Origin: a virus
Length of the DNA stretch: 23,072 bases
Direction: 5' to 3' (one strand)
IMG/VR virus record: IMGVR_UViG_3300046780_000009
Location: 1 to 23,072 of that record
Position numbers and translations under genes: made by a program. Positions 5,541 through 13,975 of this stretch are shown here, piece after piece; the first letter of the stretch is position 1; each line of letters starts with the position of its first letter. The notes under the pieces are model-generated. The model searched no databases. It saw only the letters and a list, made by a program, of their open reading frames with translations, and had not been told where the DNA came from.

Positions 5541-7661
5541 ATGGACGCAGCCGCGAAGCTGTCTCGCCAAGACCTCGAGCCCGAGGAGGACGAGAGCGAG
5601 GACGATTTCATGGAGCGGTGCATCGATGAGATCGGGGACGACGAGGCGTGCCAGATACTTTGGGAAAATCGCGGCGCCGGCGACATTCGCCACAAGACCC
5701 ACGAGGGCAAGGTCGGGGCGCTTGAGTTCATCCTCTCCGACGAAACGCCGGATCGAATGGATGACGTGATCATGGCGGACGGCTGGGAGCTCGCCGCCTT
5801 CAAGAAAAATCCGATTGCGTTGTTTGCTCACAATAGCTCATGGCCGATAGGCAAATGGAGCAAGCTCCGCGTCGTGGACAAGCAATTGCGCGGCGAGCTC
5901 GAGCTGGCCCCCAAGGGCACGTCCGATCGCATCGACGAGCTCCGCGCCTTGATCGACGCCGACATATTGCGCGCCGTCTCGGTCGGCTTCCGGCCGATGG
6001 AAACCAAGCCGCGCAAGGAGTCCGAATGGGGCGTCTTTTACACAAAGGCCGAGCTGGTCGAGTGCAGCCTGGTCTCGGTCCCGGCCAATCCAAACGCCCT
6101 GGCAGTTGCCAAGGGCCTGCGAATTTCCCCTGCAACGATCGACCTCGTCTTCGCCGGGCATGGCGCAAAAGACCGGGCCGCTCGCCGCGGGGCTCAACCG
6201 GCGGGCAAGCCGACACGACCTCCCATCAGAAAGGGCACGACCATGTCGTCGTTTGCTCAACGTATTACTGCGGTCGAGCAGCGCCTCAATGGGCTGCGCG
6301 ATCAACTCACGGAACATTGGACGAAGACCGATGATACCAACGTCAGCGACGAGCAATTGAATGCGGCGAACGAGCTCACGGGTCACATCACGCAGGCGGA
6401 ACATACGCTCGCCGGCCTGCGCGATGCCGAGCGCCAACTTGCCGCGACCGCTGATGACGGCGGCTCGCGCGCGGTCGCGGTCGTGGCCCGCGGCTCAACC
6501 GCCATCACGCCCGTCCGTACTGCGGCCGACACGACGCGGCCGTTCGCGTTGCCACGCAAGAAGACCGAGCCGCTCGATTTGCTGGTGCATTGCGGCGTCG
6601 CGCAGTTGTTCGCGCATCAGAAGCGCCAGCCGATCGATGTGACGATGCGGGAAATCTACGGCGACGATGAGATCCATCGCCAGGCGGTTCAGTGGATCAT
6701 GCGCGCCGCCACCGCGCCCGCTACTACCACCGCGGTCGGATGGGCCGCGGAATTGGCGCAGACCACCTACGCCGCGTTTATGGAAGTGCTCTATCCCGCG
6801 GCGATCTATCCGCGGCTGGCGGGCAAGGGATTGTCGCTCTCGTTTGGTCCCTACGGCAAAATCCTGATCCCGACGCGCGCGACCACGCCGACGATCGCCG
6901 GCTCGTTTGTTGGTGAAGGTTTGCCGATCCCGGTTCGCCAAGGGCTGTTCACATCGCAGACCTTGACGCCGAAGAAAATGGCCGTGATCACGACTTGGAC
7001 CAGGGAGCTCGGCGAGCATTCCGTTCCCGCGGTCGAGGGCCTGCTCCGCGATGCGATCCAGAACGACACCGCTATCTCGCTCGATAGCGTCCTGCTCGAT
7101 GCCAACCCGGCGACCGTGGTGCGGCCCGCCGGCATCCTCAACGGCGTGGCCGGCTTGACGCCGACCGCCGGCGGCGGCTTCGCCGCCCTGGTCGGTGACA
7201 TCAAGCAAATATCCGGCGCGCTGCTCACCGGCACCAAAGGCAACGTCAGAACGCCGGTCTGGCTGCTAAACCCCCAACAGGTGAATTCGATCGGGTTGGT
7301 TGCTGCGCCGGGCGCGGGCGTTTTTCCGTTCCGCGACGAGATCAGCCAAGGCCAGCTTGGTGGCTGGCCGGTCATCGCGTCTGGCACGGTGCCGCTCGGC
7401 ACGGTGATCGCCCTCGATGCCGCCGACTTCGTGGCGGTTGGCGGCGACGCGCCAAGGTTCGAAATCAGCGACCAGGCTACGCTGGTTTTTGACGACACGG
7501 CACCGACCGACATCGGCACGTCCGGCGCGCCCGCCGTGGTCGGTGCGCCGGCCAAGTCGATGTTCCAGACCGACTCGCTCGCCCTTCGATTGATCCTGCC
7601 GACCAACTGGTGCATTCGCCGCGCCGGCGTCGTCGCCTGGGTCGCCGGCGTGACTTGGTAG
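5541..7661 (+). CDS. Prohead protease / HK97-type major capsid protein fusion
   Basis: A single 706-codon frame encodes two head functions. Residues about 58-190 are an S78-family prohead protease: LEFILSDETPDRMDDVI (61-77), the catalytic histidine in FAHN (H97), the catalytic serine in RAVSVGF (S147), and AELVECSLVSVPANPNA (170-186), which carries the conserved acidic position. Residues about 235-330 look like a coiled-coil delta/scaffold domain. From about 330 onward is an HK97-fold capsid protein (LVGDIKQISGALL, VWLLNPQQV and QLGGWPVIASGTVP are typical). In related phages these are usually two genes. The start at 5541 has the best ribosome-binding site in the window (AAGGAGG at 5527-5533, seven-base spacer). 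An in-frame internal ATG at 6243 also has one, so free capsid protein could be made separately. The protease would cleave the delta domain during maturation. Confidence 0.92.
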   Translation: MDAAAKLSRQDLEPEEDESEDDFMERCIDEIGDDEACQILWENRGAGDIRHKTHEGKVGALEFILSDETPDRMDDVIMADGWELAAFKKNPIALFAHNSSWPIGKWSKLRVVDKQLRGELELAPKGTSDRIDELRALIDADILRAVSVGFRPMETKPRKESEWGVFYTKAELVECSLVSVPANPNALAVAKGLRISPATIDLVFAGHGAKDRAARRGAQPAGKPTRPPIRKGTTMSSFAQRITAVEQRLNGLRDQLTEHWTKTDDTNVSDEQLNAANELTGHITQAEHTLAGLRDAERQLAATADDGGSRAVAVVARGSTAITPVRTAADTTRPFALPRKKTEPLDLLVHCGVAQLFAHQKRQPIDVTMREIYGDDEIHRQAVQWIMRAATAPATTTAVGWAAELAQTTYAAFMEVLYPAAIYPRLAGKGLSLSFGPYGKILIPTRATTPTIAGSFVGEGLPIPVRQGLFTSQTLTPKKMAVITTWTRELGEHSVPAVEGLLRDAIQNDTAISLDSVLLDANPATVVRPAGILNGVAGLTPTAGGGFAALVGDIKQISGALLTGTKGNVRTPVWLLNPQQVNSIGLVAAPGAGVFPFRDEISQGQLGGWPVIASGTVPLGTVIALDAADFVAVGGDAPRFEISDQATLVFDDTAPTDIGTSGAPAVVGAPAKSMFQTDSLALRLILPTNWCIRRAGVVAWVAGVTW
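6231..6235 (+). promoter_or_regulatory. Internal ribosome-binding site for separate capsid start at 6243
   Basis: AAGGG lies seven bases before an in-frame ATG at 6243 (residue 235 of the fusion), exactly at the junction between the proline/arginine-rich protease tail and the coiled-coil delta domain. It could allow independent production of a 472-residue capsid protein in the large excess that a capsid needs over its protease. Confidence 0.5.
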
Positions 7662-7708
7662 TCGTCGGCAGTCCAGCCGGCGAGGAGTAACAACGAAAGG
7701 AACGCAAA

Positions 7709-8044
7709 ATGACCGACCAGCCTCATTCCAGCGACGACGCCGCCGCCAACAAAAAGCGCGTCGAGGAAACCAAGAAGCGGCTCGCGGACGAAAAGGCCGC
7801 CCGCGAGAAAGAACACGCCGCGCAACGCGATGCGATGTCCGGCGTGAAGCCGACGCCGACCCAGGAGGAAAACGACCTGGCGGCGAGCGGCGTGCATGTG
7901 GTCGAAAAGGAGCCGGATGGCTCGGCGCCCGATACCGGCATGCTGCCGCTGGCCGAGCGCGAAAAGCGCCAGGCCGAGGCGGGCAAGACTCCGCAGCGCG
8001 GCACCTATCCGACCAGAGCGACCACGGCAAACCCATCGACGTGA
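7709..8044 (+). CDS. Small charged protein between capsid and portal
   Basis: This 111-residue protein is very hydrophilic. Residues about 12-45 form a Lys/Glu/Arg-rich helix (KKRVEETKKRLADEKAAREK), and the rest is low-complexity and rich in Pro, Glu, Ala and Thr, probably disordered. No family is recognised and there is no signal or membrane segment. An AAAGG-type ribosome-binding site precedes the ATG. The stop overlaps the portal GTG start as GTGA. Position suggests a head-assembly accessory protein such as a minor scaffold, but nothing in the sequence proves it. Confidence 0.65.
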   Translation: MTDQPHSSDDAAANKKRVEETKKRLADEKAAREKEHAAQRDAMSGVKPTPTQEENDLAASGVHVVEKEPDGSAPDTGMLPLAEREKRQAEAGKTPQRGTYPTRATTANPST

Positions 8045-9471
8045 GCGCACGCGCCTGGCTAGGGCGGATCGCCGATCGCCTCGTTCGCCGAGGCGAAGGC
8101 GACTTTCGCCCTGGCCCTTACAATCTGTCGGTGACGGGCGGCTGGTTGCCGGATGGCGCCGCTTGGAATTGGTGGCAACAGGGATACGACCCGATCACCG
8201 CGCCACGGTCGGCAATGGTTGAGGCTTGCGTCTCGGCCTATTCGCAGACCGTGGCGATGTGCCCTGGCGATCACTGGCGCCTCAACTCAAAGGGCGGGCG
8301 CGACCGCGTCAAGAATTCGGCGCTGTCCCGCCTGCTGCGCTATTTCAACGATTATCAGTCAACAAGCGATTTCATGCTCAATGCGACGCGCTCGCTCTAT
8401 GAGCACGGCAACACTTATGCGCTGGCGTTGCGCAACGATCGCTACGAGGTGGATGAGCTCCACCTTATGGACCCGCTGATGTCGCAGCCGCGGCTCGCGG
8501 TCAACGGCGAGATTTTCTATCAGCTCTACGGCAACGACGTTATTCAACGTCGGCTCGGCGCCGACAATCAGTTGTTGGTGCCGCAGCGCGACGTGCTGCA
8601 TATCCGCTTGCATACGAAGCGATATCGCCAGCCGACACCGCTGGTGGGCGAGTCGCCGATCGTTGCCGCCTATGCCGACATCGGCGCCGGCGCAGCTATC
8701 GTCAATCAGCAAGGGTCGTTCTACACGAACGAAGCGCGGCCGAGCGCCGTGCTCTCGACCGATCTCATCCTCGATAAGGATCAGGTTCAGGCGTTGCGCG
8801 ACCGCTGGAACGAGCAAGCGAAGGGCCTCAAGCAAGGCGGCACGCCGATCCTCACCGCCGGCCTCAAGGTGCAGCCGTGGGCCGTCGGCGGGCGCGACGC
8901 AGCGACCGCGGACGTTCTCAAGCTGACCAACGAGCACATCGCGCTCGCCTTCCGCATTCCGCTGCAAATCTTCGGGCTCGGGACCAGTGGGTTTTCGTCC
9001 ACCGAATTGTTGATGCAGAGCTGGATCGCGAGCGGGCTCGGCTTCGCGCTCAATCACATCGAGGAAGCCATCGGCGCGATGTTCCAGCTCAAGGGACAGC
9101 CGGACGAGTATGTGGAATTCGACACCGGCGCATTGCTGCGCTCGGCGCAGAAAGACCGGATCGACTCGCTGGCGCGCGGCGTGCAAGGCGGCATCTACGC
9201 GCCCAACGAGGCGCGCGAGATGGAGGGCCTCGAGGCCGTGCCATTCGGCGATGAGCCGCGCGTGCAACAGCAAGTCGTGCCCTTGAGCCAGGTCGGCAAG
9301 ATCCCGGCCGCGCCTGCGCCTGGCGCGCCGCCGCCGGCGCCCACCGACCAGCCGAAACCGGCCGACCAGCCGAAGCCGCCGCAGAAGGCCAGCCGCGATG
9401 ACATCCATCGAGAAGTCGGAAACATCTTTGCCAACGCCGATCGGATCGGACGCCGCCGAATGTCTGCTTGA
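8041..9471 (+). CDS. Portal protein, HK97 family
   Basis: This 476-residue protein is the ring at the single head vertex through which DNA enters and leaves. Recognisable portal features include the stretch with [20 protein letters not shown] (residues about 61-80), the segment around [14 protein letters not shown], the [19 protein letters not shown] region, and the helical core with [20 protein letters not shown] (301-320). The C-terminal part from about 420 is Pro/Ala-rich and repetitive ([12 protein letters not shown]) and is probably a flexible tail. GTG is the likely start, overlapping the previous stop as GTGA. Portal after capsid is the reverse of the common portal-protease-capsid order. 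The last 74 bases are also read in another frame as the start of the collagen-like gene. Confidence 0.93.
   Translation: MSARAWLGRIADRLVRRGEGDFRPGPYNLSVTGGWLPDGAAWNWWQQGYDPITAPRSAMVEACVSAYSQTVAMCPGDHWRLNSKGGRDRVKNSALSRLLRYFNDYQSTSDFMLNATRSLYEHGNTYALALRNDRYEVDELHLMDPLMSQPRLAVNGEIFYQLYGNDVIQRRLGADNQLLVPQRDVLHIRLHTKRYRQPTPLVGESPIVAAYADIGAGAAIVNQQGSFYTNEARPSAVLSTDLILDKDQVQALRDRWNEQAKGLKQGGTPILTAGLKVQPWAVGGRDAATADVLKLTNEHIALAFRIPLQIFGLGTSGFSSTELLMQSWIASGLGFALNHIEEAIGAMFQLKGQPDEYVEFDTGALLRSAQKDRIDSLARGVQGGIYAPNEAREMEGLEAVPFGDEPRVQQQVVPLSQVGKIPAAPAPGAPPPAPTDQPKPADQPKPPQKASRDDIHREVGNIFANADRIGRRRMSA
9383..9388 (+). promoter_or_regulatory. Ribosome-binding site inside portal gene for 9398 start
   Basis: AGAAGG lies nine bases before the ATG at 9398, within the portal reading frame. 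It supports the long 74-base gene overlap over a later non-ATG start for the collagen-like protein. Confidence 0.55.
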
Positions 9472-10417
9472 GGCGTGGCGCGAAGTCCTGGCCGAGGTGC
9501 TCGATAACGCCCGGTGCCAGTGGCAGCGCGAGCACGCCCTCGCCCAGGCGCAGACCGCGGCCACGCTGGCCGAGCTCCGCGCCGAGGTCGCGATCGCCCG
9601 CACCGACATGCGCGAAATGGCGGCGGCGCGCCTGGCCGAGCTCCGCAGCGGGGCCGATGGGGCGCCCGGCCCGGCCGGCGCGCCTGGTGCGCCCGGCGAG
9701 CCCGGCAAGGAAGGGCCTCCCGGCTTATCCGGGGCGCCCGGTGAGCGCGGTTTGCCCGGCCCGCTAGGTGACATAGGCCCTCCCGGCGAACGCGGCCCAG
9801 CGGGCGACCGTGGCGAGCCTGGCGGCCAAGGTGAGCGGGGCGAGCCCGGCCCTCCCGGAGCTCCCGGCCCGGCCGGCGAGCGCGGCGAGAAGGGCGCGCC
9901 CGGCATGTTGCGGTGCGTCAAGACCTTCGCCGCCGGCACGGTGCATTACGAGGGCGAGCTCGTCGCCGCCGCCGGCAGCACTTGGCAGGCGCGCCGGGAT
10001 ACCGCCGCGGCGCCGCCGCATGAGGATTGGGCGCTCGTTGCCGCGGCCGGGCGCGACGCGCCGGTCCCGGTCGTCCGCGGCACCTGGCGCGAGGGCGAGA
10101 GCTACCGCGCTCTCGAGGTCGTGGCATTGAACGGCTGTGGCTTCATCGCCCGCGCCGACAATCCGGGGCCGTGCCCTGGCGACGGCTGGCAATTGATCGC
10201 TTCGGCCGGGCGGCCCGGCAAGCAGGGACTTCCCGGCGGCAAGGGCGAGCGCGGCGAGCGCGGCATGCCAGGCATGGCGGCGCAGGCGCCGGCGATCGTC
10301 GCCTGGCGCATCGACCGCAAGACTTACACGGCAACGCCGCTCATGGACGACGGCAACGCCGGCGCGCCGCTCGAGCTGCGCGAGCTGTTCGCTCAATTTC
10401 AGGACGAGGCCGGCTGA
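9398..10417 (+). CDS. Collagen-like virion protein with CBM-like modules
   Basis: This 339-residue protein has a mosaic structure. Residues about 20-84 are an alpha-helical, probably coiled-coil, trimerisation region. Residues 85-171 are 29 uninterrupted Gly-X-Y triplets, rich in Pro at X or Y. Two related modules follow at about 180-218 and 227-270, each with the pattern (Y or W)-x-E-G-E, an aromatic or phenylalanine plus small-residue segment, a conserved tryptophan (W211, W264) and an ending of L-(V/I)-A-(A/S)-A-G; this resembles chitin-binding CBM5/12-like repeats. Eight more Gly-X-Y triplets occupy 271-294, then a globular end. Trimeric collagen segments are known in phage fibres and head decorations. 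Its place between portal and connector suggests a neck or head fibre that binds glycans, but the role is inferred. It overlaps the portal gene by 74 bases. Confidence 0.85.
   Translation: MTSIEKSETSLPTPIGSDAAECLLEAWREVLAEVLDNARCQWQREHALAQAQTAATLAELRAEVAIARTDMREMAAARLAELRSGADGAPGPAGAPGAPGEPGKEGPPGLSGAPGERGLPGPLGDIGPPGERGPAGDRGEPGGQGERGEPGPPGAPGPAGERGEKGAPGMLRCVKTFAAGTVHYEGELVAAAGSTWQARRDTAAAPPHEDWALVAAAGRDAPVPVVRGTWREGESYRALEVVALNGCGFIARADNPGPCPGDGWQLIASAGRPGKQGLPGGKGERGERGMPGMAAQAPAIVAWRIDRKTYTATPLMDDGNAGAPLELRELFAQFQDEAG
9650..9910 (+). repeat. Gly-X-Y collagen repeat (29 triplets)
   Basis: An uninterrupted nine-base coding periodicity encodes 29 Gly-X-Y triplets within the collagen-like gene. 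Proline is frequent at both X and Y, and charged pairs such as GER and GEK are common, which favours a stable bacterial-type triple helix without hydroxyproline. Confidence 0.9.
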
Positions 10418-11046
10418 TGGTTGACATCATCACCAAAATCCTCACGCCCGCCGATACCTACGATCTGCTCACGCTCGACGCGATCAAGCTCGCAATGGGC
10501 ATCCCGCCAACGGACACGAGCCAGGACGCGCAGCTCGCCGAGGACATCACGCGCTATTCCGATGTCATCTCGTCGCTTTGCAATCGCGTCTTTGCCCGCG
10601 AGGAGGTGCGCGAGACGTGGCGCTGCCTGGGCTCGCGCCGCATGTTCTTGAGTCATTGGCCGGCGGCCGAGGCGGACATCGCATCGGTCGAGTCGCCGCG
10701 CGGTTCGACGCTCGATCCGAGCGTCTACGAATTCGAGGAGCAATCCGGCAAGCTCGAGCTGTTCGAAACGCGCAGCGAGCCGATCGTTGTCACATATACC
10801 GGCGGCTACAATCTGCCCGAAGATGCGCCGCCGGCATTGCGCCAGGTTTGCGAGATCATGCTGCTCGAGGGCCGCGCGCTGCGGCGCTCGTTCGGCTCGA
10901 GCGGCATCCGTTCGATTTCCCATCGTGAAAGCCGTGTGATGTTTTTCGATCCGCTCGTTTCGGGCGCGCGAGCGGCCCAGCAATTCGGCTATTCGATCAA
11001 TTCGATCAATTCGCTTTTGTCCGCTTACATCCGCTTTGAGGTCTAA
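10417..11046 (+). CDS. Head-tail connector, gp6-like adaptor
   Basis: This 209-residue protein resembles the phage gp6/connector family that forms a ring below the portal. The N-terminus (KILTPADTYDLLTLDAIKLA followed by a helix with DITRYSDVISSLCNRVFAREEV) is the characteristic alpha-helical start, and the centre has FETRSEPIVVTYTGGYN, a beta segment common in this family. The C-terminal region is longer than in the minimal HK97 gp6, which is about 110 residues. The start at 10417 overlaps the previous stop as TGATG; an open frame further upstream lies inside the collagen-like gene and is ignored. A short tandem repeat near the end (ATTCGATCA repeated at 10991-11013) encodes SINSIN. Confidence 0.8.
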   Translation: MVDIITKILTPADTYDLLTLDAIKLAMGIPPTDTSQDAQLAEDITRYSDVISSLCNRVFAREEVRETWRCLGSRRMFLSHWPAAEADIASVESPRGSTLDPSVYEFEEQSGKLELFETRSEPIVVTYTGGYNLPEDAPPALRQVCEIMLLEGRALRRSFGSSGIRSISHRESRVMFFDPLVSGARAAQQFGYSINSINSLLSAYIRFEV

Positions 11047-11049
11047 CCC

Positions 11050-11421
11050 GTGACGATCGGCGGCGGTGTCAATTTCTCAACGATGGTTTTGAGTCCGGCG
11101 TTCGATGTATTCGCGCGCCCGGTGACGTTCTATCCGTATGTCTCGCAGCCGGCGGGGACGTCCTTTTCCGGCCGCGGCTACTATTGGAGCGGTCCTGTCG
11201 ATATCCAAACCGAGGACGGTGCGATCTATTCCGATCAGAAAACCGCGCTCGATATTCGCGACGTGGAATTCGGCGAGCTGCCGCAACAAGGCGATCGCCT
11301 GGTCATCCCCGAAGCCGACGCCGGCCCGGCGCTCGGCGAATTCGAGGTCGTCGATATCGACAGTTACGACGGCGGCATGACCGTGCTGACGCTCCGCAAA
11401 TGGTTGCCGCCGGCGCCATGA
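11050..11421 (+). CDS. Head-completion / stopper protein, FII-like
   Basis: This 123-residue, beta-rich protein starts at a GTG (11050) three bases after the connector stop. The pattern of an N-terminal arm, a central beta sheet (YYWSGPVDIQTEDGAIYSD, ALDIRDVEFGELPQQGDRL) and an ending GEFEVVDIDSYDGGMTVLTL resembles head-tail attachment proteins of the lambda FII type, notably the element LPQQGDRLVIP that precedes a final beta hairpin. Such proteins close the connector after packaging and receive the tail. It overlaps the next gene as ATGA. Function is a family-level inference from pattern and gene order. Confidence 0.65.
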   Translation: MTIGGGVNFSTMVLSPAFDVFARPVTFYPYVSQPAGTSFSGRGYYWSGPVDIQTEDGAIYSDQKTALDIRDVEFGELPQQGDRLVIPEADAGPALGEFEVVDIDSYDGGMTVLTLRKWLPPAP

Positions 11422-12053
11422 GCATCTCGGACACGCAGAGTTATTCCGCGATCATCCGGGATGCGCTCTATGCCAAGGCGGTGACGCTGCCGTTCTTTGC
11501 CGGCTTCACGTCGCGCCGCTGCAGGCAGCTCCAAATCCAACCGCAGTTCATCCCCTATCTCGGCGTCTACATCGTCGAGGAAGCGATGGCGCCAGACGGC
11601 GAATATCAGACCAGCATGATCCGGTTTATCCATTCGCTGTGCATTGGTTTCTCGGTCATCATCAACAACAACGATCAGGTCGAAGGCGAGCTCAAGATCG
11701 ACGAAGCCTTCTGGGCGTTGATGAATGGGATATGGCGCGATCCCAAGCTGACGAATTTCTGGTTTTCCAGCTTGCCCGACAACGTCACGTTTCGCGGCGT
11801 CGAAAAAGGCACGCGCCGGCACAACTTCGGAACTTCCGGGACCAACGAGACGCCGTTCGCAGAGTTGCAATATGACGCCTGGGTCGTCTACGGCGCCGAA
11901 TACGGGCCGATCATTACCGACGATCTGTTGCGCATGCATGTCGAGATCGTCCCGGTTGAGGGCGACGAGGCGGTGCCGCCGGCCGACGCGGTCCAACGCA
12001 TCATCCGCGAATATGAGTTCACGCCTGCACAAGGAGGAAAGACCGATGGTTGA
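11418..12053 (+). CDS. Neck / tail-completion protein candidate
   Basis: This 211-residue protein is of a type often found between FII-like and sheath genes in Mu-like tails. I do not recognise a precise family. Features are an aromatic, beta-strand-rich centre (IPYLGVYIVEEAMAPDGEY, FIHSLCIGFSVIINNNDQ) and a C-terminal half with AELQYDAWVVYGAEYGP, with no signal or membrane segment. The chosen start, 11418, overlaps the previous stop as ATGA; an upstream in-frame extension would lie entirely within that gene. By position it probably caps the tail tube (tail terminator) or completes the neck. The last 8 bases overlap the next gene, whose ribosome-binding site lies inside this one. Confidence 0.6.
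   Translation: MSISDTQSYSAIIRDALYAKAVTLPFFAGFTSRRCRQLQIQPQFIPYLGVYIVEEAMAPDGEYQTSMIRFIHSLCIGFSVIINNNDQVEGELKIDEAFWALMNGIWRDPKLTNFWFSSLPDNVTFRGVEKGTRRHNFGTSGTNETPFAELQYDAWVVYGAEYGPIITDDLLRMHVEIVPVEGDEAVPPADAVQRIIREYEFTPAQGGKTDG
12031..12037 (+). promoter_or_regulatory. Strong ribosome-binding site for the DUF2635-like gene
   Basis: AAGGAGG lies eight bases before the ATG at 12046, inside the end of the preceding gene. It fixes the start of a small gene whose frame is open much further upstream. Confidence 0.8.
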
Positions 12054-12351
12054 GGTAAAGCTAACCGAGCGTCAAAAGCTGGTCGCCGAGCGCCAGGCGC
12101 AACTCAAGAGCCGGCTTCCGAAGGCCGAGGTCGTGCGCGTCGAGCCGTCAACCGACGTGCTGCGCAAGGCGGTGCGTCATCCCCGCGGCATCGGCTTCCC
12201 GCCGAGCGGCGCGGTCGAGTGGCCGCTTGACCGCTTCACCAAACGGCGGATCGCGGACGGCACCGTTAAGGTCGTGGGCGGCGAGAAGGCCGAGGCGCCC
12301 AAGCCTGCGCAGGCTGCGCCCGGCGGCCCGCCGCCGAAGCCGACCGCCTAA
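12046..12351 (+). CDS. DUF2635-like small tail protein
   Basis: This 101-residue protein has a charged N-terminal helix (residues 4-28). A short conserved block follows at about 42-75, LRKAVRHPRGIGFPPSGAVE plus the WPLDRFTKRRIADGTVKV region. That block resembles the DUF2635 motif of Mu-like phages, in which a proline-rich turn is followed by an aromatic residue, two arginines and A-D-G-(D/T)-V. The C-terminal 25 residues are Pro/Ala/Lys-rich and look disordered. In Mu and relatives a DUF2635 gene sits directly before the tail sheath gene, as here, which strengthens the call. The molecular role is unknown. Its start is set by a perfect AAGGAGG site. Confidence 0.7.
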   Translation: MVEVKLTERQKLVAERQAQLKSRLPKAEVVRVEPSTDVLRKAVRHPRGIGFPPSGAVEWPLDRFTKRRIADGTVKVVGGEKAEAPKPAQAAPGGPPPKPTA

Positions 12352-12381
12352 TCCAAAAATCAATCATTAGGAGACAGTGCG

Positions 12382-13947
12382 ATGCCCATCAGCTTCAATC
12401 AAATCCCGTCCAACATCAAGGTTCCCCTGTACTGGGTGGAGGTAGATCCGTCGAAAGCCGGGTTGCCGCAGCTCGGGCTGCGCGCGTTGCTCGTCGGCAC
12501 CGCGACCGCCGGCGGGGACGCGCCGCATGACATTCCGATCGCGGTCGGATCGCAGGCGCAAGCCGACGCGCATTTCGGCCAGGGCTCCGAGCTCTCGCGG
12601 ATGTTCAAGGCTTACTACGCGAGCAACCTGGCCAACGAGGTGTGGGGCCTGCCGGTCGCCGAGCCGAGCGGCGGGGCCGCGGCCACCGGCAAGATCATTG
12701 TCACCGCGGCGCCGACCGAAGCCGGCACGATCCATCTCTACATCGCCGGCGATCATATCCCGGTCAATGTTGGCGCCACCGACACCGTCAATTCGATCCA
12801 CACCGCTATCTCGTTCGCTATCAACGAGAACTTTGATCTTCCGGTTCATTCGGTCGGCGGCCCGACCGACGTGACACTGACCGCGGAATTCAAAGGCGTT
12901 CACGGCAACGAGATCACGGTCGGGCTGAACTACTACGGCAGCATCGGCGGCGAGCGCCTGCCGCCCGGTCTGGTCATGACGCTGCCGGCCGGCGGCGTGC
13001 TTGCCGGCGGCGTCGGCGTTCCGGTGTTCGATGCCGCGATCTCGAACATGGGCGAGCAGGAATTCGAATATGTCGCCATGCCCTATACCGACTCGACCTC
13101 GCTGTTCGCGTGGGATCAGGAATACGGCTTCACCGATGGCGGCCGCTGGGGCTGGATGCGCGAGCATTTCGGCCACGTCTTCTCGGCCAAGCGCGGGCTC
13201 TATACCGACCTCATCACGTTCGGTAATACGCAGAATTCCGGCGTGATCTCCGTGCTCGGCTTCGAGGTGGCGAGCCCGTCGCCGTCGTTCGAATGGGCCG
13301 CGGCCTATTGCGGCAAGGCGCAGCGCGCCCTCATCGACGACCCGGCGCGCCCGCTGCAAACGCTCTCGCTCAATCAGATCAAATGCGCACCATTGCACAG
13401 CCGTTTTGATTTCGAGGAGCTCAACTCGCTGGCCGAAAACGGCATCGCGATCCAAAAGGCCGGCACCGACAATCAGCCGATGATCGCGCGGGAGCAGACG
13501 CTCTATCAGCTCAACCTCTATGGCCAGAGCGACGACGCCTATGAGCTGGTGACCACGCTGGCGACGCTGGCGAAGCTGTTGCGCAATCAGAAAGCCGCGG
13601 TGACCTCGCAATTCCCGCGCTGCAAGCTCGCCGACGATGGAACGCGCTTCGGGCCGGGCCAGGCGATCGTCACGCCCGGCATCGTTCGGGCGGCATTGAT
13701 CGCGCAGTATCGGATGGACGAGTTCAACGGGCTGGTCGAGAACGTGACTCAGTTCAAGAACAACCTTCTGGTCGAGCGCAACGTCAACGATCCCAACAGG
13801 CTCGATGTCCTTTATCCGCCGGACCTCATCAACCAACTGCGCATCTTCGCGGTGCTGGCGCAGTTCCGGCTGCAATACGACCGCGGCATCGACACCACCA
13901 CGCTTCCGCCGATCGGCGTCACCGGCACGCTGCCGGCCGTCGCCTGA
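12382..13947 (+). CDS. Contractile tail sheath protein, Mu gpL-like
   Basis: This 521-residue protein forms the contractile outer sheath of the tail, surrounding the tube and driving injection. The N-terminus FNQIPSNIKVPLYWVEVDPS and the following LRALLVGTATAGG match Mu-type sheath proteins (gpL). The C-terminal third contains the conserved beta/alpha domain that makes sheath-to-sheath contacts (VTPGIVRAALIAQYRMDEFN, then NNLLVERNVNDPNRLDVL). Length is close to Mu gpL. A ribosome-binding site, TAGGAGA, lies about eight bases before the ATG. Its presence shows that the phage is a myovirus, in contrast to its HK97-like head genes. The long antisense open frame over this gene is a composition artefact. 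Confidence 0.95.
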   Translation: MPISFNQIPSNIKVPLYWVEVDPSKAGLPQLGLRALLVGTATAGGDAPHDIPIAVGSQAQADAHFGQGSELSRMFKAYYASNLANEVWGLPVAEPSGGAAATGKIIVTAAPTEAGTIHLYIAGDHIPVNVGATDTVNSIHTAISFAINENFDLPVHSVGGPTDVTLTAEFKGVHGNEITVGLNYYGSIGGERLPPGLVMTLPAGGVLAGGVGVPVFDAAISNMGEQEFEYVAMPYTDSTSLFAWDQEYGFTDGGRWGWMREHFGHVFSAKRGLYTDLITFGNTQNSGVISVLGFEVASPSPSFEWAAAYCGKAQRALIDDPARPLQTLSLNQIKCAPLHSRFDFEELNSLAENGIAIQKAGTDNQPMIAREQTLYQLNLYGQSDDAYELVTTLATLAKLLRNQKAAVTSQFPRCKLADDGTRFGPGQAIVTPGIVRAALIAQYRMDEFNGLVENVTQFKNNLLVERNVNDPNRLDVLYPPDLINQLRIFAVLAQFRLQYDRGIDTTTLPPIGVTGTLPAVA

Positions 13948-13975
13948 TTTCAACTCGAGCAAAGGAGACTAGCAG

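Noticed and set aside
10991-11013. Tandem ATTCGATCA repeat as a binding site.
   Set aside because: Only about 2.6 copies of a 9-base unit inside a coding region, encoding SINSIN; no supporting context.
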